NCBI GenBank assembly: GCA_937896275.1
Contig: CALBMW010000615.1
Span: forward strand, 1 to 22,559
Source: an uncultured Myxococcales bacterium
GTDB taxonomy: Bacteria; Myxococcota_A; Bradymonadia; UBA7976; UBA1532
Length of the DNA stretch: 22,559 nucleotides
Direction of reading: 5' to 3'
A model generated the notes under the pieces. That model did not search any database, was not told the DNA's origin, and saw only the letters and a program-made list of their open reading frames with translations. Position 1 is the stretch's first letter, and each line of letters opens with the position of its first letter. Positions 12,711 through 20,800 of this stretch are shown piece by piece. The translations under genes and the position numbers were made by a program.

Positions 12711-14843
12711 GTGAGAACACGTGGAGGTCACGCCGGTCGCCGCGCGTCGGCGTTGGCGGTTATCGCAGGCCTGACGGCAGCTTCCGCCGCCCAGGCTCAG
12801 GACATCCAGGGTTTCAAGCCCGCCGTGGGCACCTGGAACTACCTGAGCGTCGATGGTGGACGCATCACGGCGCCCGGCTCGTTCCGCCCGACGCTCTACG
12901 TCAACTACGCGCGCAACCCGCTCGTGCATCACAAGGCGAACGGCAGCATCGACGAGCGGGTGGTCGAGAACCTGACCACCTTCGACCTGGTGCTCGCCGT
13001 GGGCCTGCACGAGCGGGTCGAGCTGGGCCTCGACGTGCCCTTCGGCTATGGCACGGGCAGCCCAGCCTTCAACATCGACACGGGCGCCGGCCTGGGTGAC
13101 ATCCGGTTGCTGCCCAAGCTGGTCATCCTCGGCGTGAACGAGCCCACCGGCTTCGGCCTGGGCGTCGTCGCGCCGCTCTCCTTTCCCACCGGCGACGAGA
13201 GCAAGGGCAACTCCTCCCGGCGCTTCGTCGCGACGCCCAAGGTGGTCGCCGAGTACCGCGCCTCGACCTGGTCGGCGGCGCTGAACGCGGGCTATCGTTG
13301 GCGCCCCAGCGATGGTGACGACGAGCCGCTCACGGTCGGATCGGGCATCGTCTACGGCGCGGCCGGCGCCGTGAACCTGGGCACGGCCAGCGTGCAGGGC
13401 ATCGTCGAGTTCTTCGGCACCCGCTACCAGGACGTCTCCGTGAGCGAGGGCGGGCCGACGCCCCTCGAGGCGCTGGTGGGCCTCCGACTGTTCAACGACG
13501 TCGGCCTCAGCTTCACGCTGGGCGGCGGCGCGGGCCTCATCGACGACTTCGGCGCGCCGCAGTTCCGCGTCCTGAGCGCCCTCGCCTGGACCCCGGCGGA
13601 GCGCGAGGCGCCCATGACGCTCGTGCAGGCCGACGGGGACCGCGACGGCGACGGCGTGCGCGACAGCTCGGACGTCTGCCCCGACGTGCCCGAGGATCGC
13701 GACGGCTTCGAGGACGTGGACGGCTGCCCCGATCTGGACAACGACCACGACGGGATCGTCGACGCCGACGACAAGTGTCCGGCCAGCGCCGAGGACGTCG
13801 ACGGCTTCGAGGATCAGGACGGCTGCCCCGATCTGGACGTGGACGGCGACGGCATCGCGGACGCCATCGATCAGTGCCCCCGCCTGGCCGAGGTGCACAA
13901 CGGCGTGGACGACGCCGACGGCTGCCCGGACGACACGCTCGTCGCGGTCGCGGAGGGCCGAATCAACCTGGGTGAGATGATCCACTTCAGCCGCCAGAAG
14001 TGGTTCATCAAGAAGAACAGCTACTTCCTGCTCGATCAGGTGGCCACGCTCATGATCCGCAACCCGACCATTCGGCGGGTGCGCATCGAGGGCCACACCG
14101 ACCGCACCGGCAGCGAGCGCTACAACAACTGGCTGTCAGGGCGCCGCGCGCGGGCGGTGCGCGCCTACCTGATCGACCACGGCGTCTCGTCGGAGCGACT
14201 GGTGGCGCTCGGCATGGGCGAGGCGCAGCCGCTCGTCGACACGGACGGGCCCGAGGCGCGCGCCATGAACCGCCGGGTCGAGTTCCACATCCTCGAGGGG
14301 GCGGCGGCCGAGGCGCCGTTGCCACCCGAGCCGTCGGAGGAGTCGGACACGCCCCCCACCGAGGACGACGAGCCCCCCCTGCGCTCGGAGACCTTCGACG
14401 CGGCGCCCGCGGCCCAAGAAGCAGAGGCGGCGTATGACCCGGTGCCGACCAACACGGCCCCGACCGACCCGACCCCGCTGCAGGCGGCCGAGTTCGAGGC
14501 GATCCCGACCGATCCGGCCCCGACCGACCCGACCCCGATGCAGGCTGCCGAGTTCGAGGCGGTCCCGACCGATGCGGCCCCGACCGAAGCGGCCGACTTC
14601 GAGGCGGTCCCGACCGACGCACCGGCCGAGCTGCCGGTGGAGGCGTTCCCGAGCGACGCGCCGGCCGAGCTGCCGCTGGAGGCGCCCGTCGATGCCGTCG
14701 AGCCGCCGGCCGCGGCCCCCGTGGTCGACCCCTTCGGCGAGGATCCGTTCGAGACCCCCGCCGCCCCCGACGACGCCGCCAACGAGGCGCCCTCGGGTGA
14801 CGAGGCCAACGCCGCCGCCATGGCCGCCGAGGTGAGCCCGTGA
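12711..14843 (+). CDS. Outer-membrane OmpA-family protein with beta-barrel, TSP3 repeats and acidic Pro-rich tail
   Basis: 710 residues from GTG at 12711, preceded by a G-rich site (GGGGGGGG, 6-7 nt before). Residues 1-30 are a signal peptide (RRASALAVIAGLTAASAAQA). Residues about 31-305 have alternating aromatic and glycine-rich strands typical of an outer-membrane beta-barrel. Residues about 309-407 are thrombospondin type 3-like calcium-binding repeats (DGDRDGDGVRDSSDVCPD, then DNDHDGIVDADDKCP and DVDGDGIADAIDQCP). Residues about 412-528 are an OmpA peptidoglycan-binding domain (EGHTDRTGSERYNNWLSGRR, MNRRVEFHIL). Residues 529-710 are a Pro/Ala/Asp/Glu-rich tail with 20-residue repeats. It should anchor the outer membrane to the cell wall. 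The next gene starts 38 bp downstream on the same strand, probably in one operon. The C-terminal tail after an OmpA domain is unusual and might face the periplasm. Confidence 0.9.
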   Translation: MRTRGGHAGRRASALAVIAGLTAASAAQAQDIQGFKPAVGTWNYLSVDGGRITAPGSFRPTLYVNYARNPLVHHKANGSIDERVVENLTTFDLVLAVGLHERVELGLDVPFGYGTGSPAFNIDTGAGLGDIRLLPKLVILGVNEPTGFGLGVVAPLSFPTGDESKGNSSRRFVATPKVVAEYRASTWSAALNAGYRWRPSDGDDEPLTVGSGIVYGAAGAVNLGTASVQGIVEFFGTRYQDVSVSEGGPTPLEALVGLRLFNDVGLSFTLGGGAGLIDDFGAPQFRVLSALAWTPAEREAPMTLVQADGDRDGDGVRDSSDVCPDVPEDRDGFEDVDGCPDLDNDHDGIVDADDKCPASAEDVDGFEDQDGCPDLDVDGDGIADAIDQCPRLAEVHNGVDDADGCPDDTLVAVAEGRINLGEMIHFSRQKWFIKKNSYFLLDQVATLMIRNPTIRRVRIEGHTDRTGSERYNNWLSGRRARAVRAYLIDHGVSSERLVALGMGEAQPLVDTDGPEARAMNRRVEFHILEGAAAEAPLPPEPSEESDTPPTEDDEPPLRSETFDAAPAAQEAEAAYDPVPTNTAPTDPTPLQAAEFEAIPTDPAPTDPTPMQAAEFEAVPTDAAPTEAADFEAVPTDAPAELPVEAFPSDAPAELPLEAPVDAVEPPAAAPVVDPFGEDPFETPAAPDDAANEAPSGDEANAAAMAAEVSP
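14442..14606 (+). repeat. 60-bp coding tandem repeats in the OmpA-like tail
   Basis: Near-identical 60-bp units start at 14442 and 14502, followed by a 45-bp shortened unit at 14562 and decayed copies to about 14700. They encode VPTNTAPTDPTPLQAAEFEA and close variants. The frame-preserving unit size fits slippage within a low-complexity linker. Confidence 0.8.
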
Positions 14844-14867
14844 TCCATTTCTCGTCCCCTTCCGTCC

Positions 14868-14872
14868 GGAGG
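14868..14872 (+). promoter_or_regulatory. Ribosome binding site of the giant PKD protein
   Basis: GGAGG ends 9 nt before the ATG at 14882 and decides this start; a signal peptide follows immediately. Confidence 0.7.
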
Positions 14873-14881
14873 TCTGCCCCC

Positions 14882-17800
14882 ATGCCCCGTAATCTGCTCG
14901 CCGCGCTCGCCCTGGCCTCGTGTGCGGTGCCCGGCGCGGCCCTCGCAGAGCTGGTCGTTTCGCCCATCCAGTGGGTGCAGGGCCGCGGCCAGATCCCGCA
15001 CCCGGCGATCAACAACAAGACGACCATGCTGCAGGCCATCGCCGAGGGCGGCAACTGCGGCAACACCTACAGTTATCGCTGGGACTGGAACGGCGACGGC
15101 GACTACGACGACCCCAACGAGACCGCCCGCAACGCCGCGGGGAACGGCTTCTTCGCGCCCCTCGAGTTGGACGTGCAGTACCCCGTCGCGCAGGGCGACA
15201 CGGTGCACTTCCCCAAGGTCGAGGTCACGTGCGGCGCCGAGACGGCCACGGCCGTAATGCCGGTGCTGGTCTACGTTGACCGCCTGTGCCCCAGCTATCC
15301 GGCCAACGAGAACTGCGAAGGCGACCAGAACATCCGCCTCACCCGGCGGGTGAACGCCGATCGCGGCATCGATCGGTCGCTCTGGTACATGTTCAAGCAG
15401 TTCCGGCACCGCGCGGACGACGGCCTGGGTCACGCGGTCCACGCCTGCACCTACCCCGGTACGCCGGCGCTCTATGGCCAGGGCCACTCGATGAACGCCT
15501 TCCTGCGCCGCGGCCACGGCTATGGCGAGGGGCGCGACGAGGATCCCTACTACCGCAACCTGACGCAGTGCGGCCTGCACGCGCTGCTGACCACCTACAA
15601 CCCGCGGGGTGCTCTGTGGTTCGACGACGTCAACAACAAGGGCACCGACGGCACGGGCTTCAGCTACACCAACGGCGTGGTCGGCGCCTCGACCTACTGG
15701 GGCGGCTACGAGGCCTCGGCCTGGGCTGAGCCCCTCGCCAGCTTCGGCAGCGCCGACTACGTGGCGCCCGCCGGCCCGGCCGGCGTCTTCGGGCGCACGC
15801 TGGGCGACATCGGCCAGGATCTCGCAGACGGCGTCGTCCAGTGCGTGACCGGCAACGGCGGCTGGTACTACACCTGCCAGAACGGCGGTGGCACGACCAA
15901 CGACGCGTCGACGAACGGTTGGTCCCCCGAGGCGCTGCGCCTGCTCGAGCGCAAGATGGGCGTCGAGACCTACCAGTTCGCGAAGGACAACCAGCGCAGG
16001 TGGCTGCAGCAGAACTGCGCCAACGGCATCTGCGTATACGGCTACCGCGACGCGCGCCTCTCGGGCAACGCGCTGGTGGGCTACGGGTGGGTCGACGATC
16101 AGGTCTTCGACCCGGCCAACGCGCAGCACATGGCCCACCTGAACTCGATCCAGAGCAACAACCACACCGCCCTCGGCCTCTACTACATGTACGCGTCGAC
16201 CAAGGGTCTTCGCAGCTTCGTCCCCGAGATCGATCGCCTGCCCAACGGGCGCGACTGGGCGGCCGAGTTCACGACCTTCCTGCTACAGCAGCAAGCCGCC
16301 GACGGCAGTTGGAACTGGGTGGGCGGCTGGCCCTGGGGCGGCAGCGTCAACCTGCAGACGCGCACGGCGCTGTCGCTGCAGATCATCGAGAGCTGGCTCG
16401 AGGTGCAGCCTTATGGCCGCGCCAGCCCCCAGAGCGCCGGCCCCGGCATCGACATCACCTTCGACCACTCGTTCACCTACCTGCTCGACCCCACGACGAC
16501 CATCACCGCCTACCGGTGGAACGTGGTCGACTTCCCGTTCGGGCTCGACCTCAACGACGACGGTGACTTCACCGACCCCGGCGAGCACGCCCCCGAGGAC
16601 ACCAACGGCGACCGCGTGGTGACGGGCGACGAGATCGTCTTCGAGTTCACCACCGCCGATCCCGACGAGCAGTTCGTCTACGCCTACGGCGACGAGCTCA
16701 ACTGGGACGACGTGGTGCAGCACGACGTGCTGCTGTCGGTGCTCGACTCCAACGGCCTCGAGTACTTCGACCGCGACTCGGTCCGGATCGAGCTCTCACT
16801 CAAGAACCACGCCCCGGTCATCGTGCCGCACCCCGACGGCCCCAACGCGCGCTATCGCGGCTACGTGGGCACCCAGGTGCTGCTCGACGGCCGCCGGAGC
16901 TACGACGTCGACGCCCAGCACGTCGTCTTCCCGGGCGACGACGCACGCCCGCCGGGCCTGCCCGACCGCGTCACCACGATCCACTTCGACCTGAACCTGG
17001 ACGGTGACTTCGACGACCCGGGCGAGGATGGCACCAACGGCCCGGTGCTGATGACGCTGCGCGACGGCCAGGGTGAGGGCGACCTGGTCTCGGTGCCGAT
17101 GCGCGTCTGCGACGACGGGCAGTGGAACGGCAAGTGCTACGACGGCGTGGAGCGGGCCGACTGCAGCGAGTGCAGCTTCGGCTCGGCGCCGGTCGAGCTG
17201 CTCGTCAACGTGGAGCCGCCCGTCATCGATCCGGGCCCGGAGCCCTACGCGGGCGTGCCGGGCGACGACACGCCGCTCGACCTCTCGGGCACCCGCGACC
17301 CCGAGGGCGTGCTGGGCTTGACCTATCGTTATCGCCTCAAGGAGGGCGCGGGCCTGCTCTCGCCCACCCCGGGCTATCCCGGCGGGGCGGACGACTGGGG
17401 CCCTCGGCCGATCTACAACCCCGCCCCGGACGGACCGCGCGTCGACCTCATCGAGGCCACCGTGACCGATCACGGCGGGCTGGCCTCGGTGCGCGACATC
17501 CACGTCAACGTGGCCAACATCCCGCCCGTCATCGAGGGCTGGGCGACGCGCTGGATCGGTCGTCCGCCGAGCCAGGTGGGCGCGCCCCAGGTCACGAACC
17601 TGGGCAACGGCTGGTACCGCGTGTCGGTGGCCGCCACGCCCGACACCCGCTGGGACCTCTGGGCCGACTACCAGGCCAGCGACGAGGGCGGCGACGACCT
17701 CACCGCCGCGCTGGACTGGGGCGACGACGGCGCCATCGAGGCCCGCGCCAACGGCGCCATCGGGACCATCGGGGCCGTCGTGGTCGCCGGTGGCGCGCAC

Positions 17801-20800
17801 GCGGCGCTGACGCTCGCGGTGACCGACGACGCCGACACCACCGAGGAGACGCGCGACGCGACGGCGCCGCCCGGGGATCCCACGCTGCGCTACTTCTTCG
17901 ATGTCGGCGGCGACGGCACCTTCGAGGTGGCCGGCGGGGGCCAGGGCCACGTCGACTTCCAGGCGCCGCCCGGCGCCGACAGCATCCGCGTGACCGGCTA
18001 CGTGCGCGGCGCGGGCGGCGATCCCGTGACCTTCGACGCCCAGGTGCCGCTCGCCAACGCCCCGCCCGTCTTCGAGGTCGCTCGCGTCCTGGGCATCGAC
18101 GGCTTCGACGTCGTCGTCTCGGCCAGCGCGGTCGATCCCGACGGTGACCGCGTGACCTACCTGGTCGACTGGGGCGACGGCAGCGAGCCGACCCGCAACC
18201 AGGGCGGCGTCGGCCAGCACACCTATCCCGAGGGCGCCTTCCGCGCCTACACCGTCACGATCACGGCCGACGATGGCCGCGGCGGCACGGCGCGGCGTCA
18301 GCTGCAGGTCAACTTCCCGCCGCCCGCCGCCAACCGCGCCCCCACCATCGAGGTGGCGCGCGTGTTGAGCGCCGACAACTTCGAAGCCGTCCTGACGGCC
18401 AGCGCCAGCGATCCCGACGGGGACATGCTGACCTACAACTTCGCCTGGGGCGATGGCAGCGAGCCCACCGTCAACGCCGGCGGCCTGGCCGTGCACGCCT
18501 ACCCCGACGGCCAGTTCCGCGCCTACAACGTCACCGTCACCGTCACGGACGGACGCGGCGGTCAGGCGCAGGCCCAGGTGGCCGTGGACTTCCCTCCGCC
18601 GCCCGCGAACCGCGCGCCCACGCTCGAGGCGGTCGAGCTGCTCGAGAAGACCGGCTTCGGCGTCGTGGTCTCGGCCACGGCCGTCGATCTCGACGGCGAC
18701 GTGCTCACCTACACCTTCAACTGGGGCGACGGCGGCCCGGTCACGCGCAACCTGGGCGGCATCGCCAACCACGCCTACGCCAACGGCGTCTTCCAGAGCT
18801 ACACGCTGGCCGTGACGGTCGAGGACGGCCGCGGCGGTTCGGTGCAGGGCCAGCTGCCCATCGACTTCCCCGCGCCCGCCGCCAACCAGCCGCCGCGCAT
18901 CGACGCGGTGCGCGTGGTCAGCCGCGACGGCTTCCTGGTCGTCGCCGCGGCGACGGCCGTCGATCCCGACGGCGACGCGTTGTCCTACAGCTTCGACTGG
19001 GGCGACGGGAGCGAGCCGACGGTCACGCCCGGCGGCCTGGCCGATCACACCTTCCCCCCCGGCCTCTATCGCGCCTACACCGTCGCCGTGACGGTCACCG
19101 ATCCCCGCGGGGCCAGCGCCGAGGGGCAGGTCGTCATCGACTTCCCCGCGCCGGCGGCCAACCGCGATCCGCGCCTGGAGTCGGTCCGCGTCCTCGGTCA
19201 GGACGGCTTCCACGTCGCGGTCGCGGCGACCGGCGTCGATCCCGACGGTGACGCGCTGAGCTACACCTTCGACTGGGGCGACGGCAGCGAGCCCACCCAG
19301 AACAACGGCGGCGTGGCCGAGCACGACTTCCCGGACGGGGAGTACGGCCTCTACACCGTCACCGTCACCGTGGCCGACGGCGAGGGCGGTGAGGCCGAGA
19401 CGGAGATCGAGATTGACTTCCCGGAGCCCGCGGCCAACCGGGCGCCCATCTTCGAGCTGCTGCGCCTGCTGTCCAAGGATGGCTTCGACGTGGTCGTCAC
19501 GGCGAGCGCGGTCGATCCCGACGGCGATCCCATCACCTACACCTTCGACTGGGGCGACGGCTCCGAGCCCACGGTGGCCGGCGGCAACCTGGCCGAGCAC
19601 ACCTTCCCGCTCGACACCTTCGGCACCTACGACGTGACGGTGCAGGCCACCGATCCCAGCGGCGGGTTGGCCAGCCGCACCCTGCGCATCGACTTCCCCC
19701 GGCCGGACGCGAACCGCCCGCCCCGCGTCGAGGAGCTGCGGCTGGTGCGCCAGAACGCGTGGGACGTGCTGGCGGTGGTCAGCGCGGCCGATCCCGACGG
19801 CGACGCGCTCACCTACACCATCGACTGGGGTGACGGCAGCGAGCCGACGGTCAACCGCGGCGGCATCGCCCCGCACCACTACCCTGACGGCGTCTACCGG
19901 TCCTACGACGTGGTCGCGACGGTCGACGATGGTCGCGGCGGCGAGGCCGAGGGGCGCGGCGTCGCGAACTTCCCGGAGCCGGCCGAGAACGCCGTGCCCA
20001 TCATCACCAACGTCGACGTCAGCGTCGGCACGCGCGGCCTGGTCGGGCTCACCGTCGAGGCCTGGGATCCCGAGGGCGAGCGGCTCACCTACGCGATCCA
20101 CTGGGGCGACGAGGAGGAGGCCAACGCCACCGTCAACCTGGCGGGCGGCTCGGGCAGCCATCGCTATGACCTGCCCGCCGACGGTCAGCCCTACCCGGCC
20201 TACGTGGTGGTCACCGACGCCCAGGGCGCCTCGGCGCGGCGCGACGTCGACGTCGAGGTGGTGGACGCCCCGACGGTCGTGCGCGACGTGTCGGCCAACG
20301 TGGTGCGCGACGGCACCGTGCTCATCAACGTGGTCGCCGAGGACGCCGACGGCAGCGACTTCCTGGTCTACAGCTTCGACTTCAACGGCGACGGCACCGA
20401 CGAGGTCACGAACCAGGCGGACAGCAGCGCGCTGAACCGCTACCCCGAGCCGGGGCAGTACATGGTGCGCGTCACCGTCACCGACACCTGGTCGGGCGTC
20501 AGCGTCGAGGCCGAGGGGCAGATCACCCTGCAGCCGTGGGTGGGCGAGAACGGCGCGCCGGTGATCAACCGCATCCGCGTCGACGTGGGCCCGCGCGGCG
20601 TCACGCGGTTGGTGGTCGAGGGGTGGGATCCCGAGGGCGGCCGCGTCGAGCAGCGCGTCCACTGGGGGGACGAGGAAGACCCCGAGGCCAACGAGGCGCT
20701 GGTCGGCGGCGTGGGCGACCACACCTACGCGCTGCCCGCAGACGGCGTGCCCTATGCCGGCTGGGTCGAGCTCGAGGATGACCAGGGCCTGATCACGCGG

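Noticed and set aside
18056..19987. Regularly spaced repeats as a CRISPR array
   Set aside because: The period is 276 bp, the units diverge and the whole stretch is one coding frame with PKD motifs.
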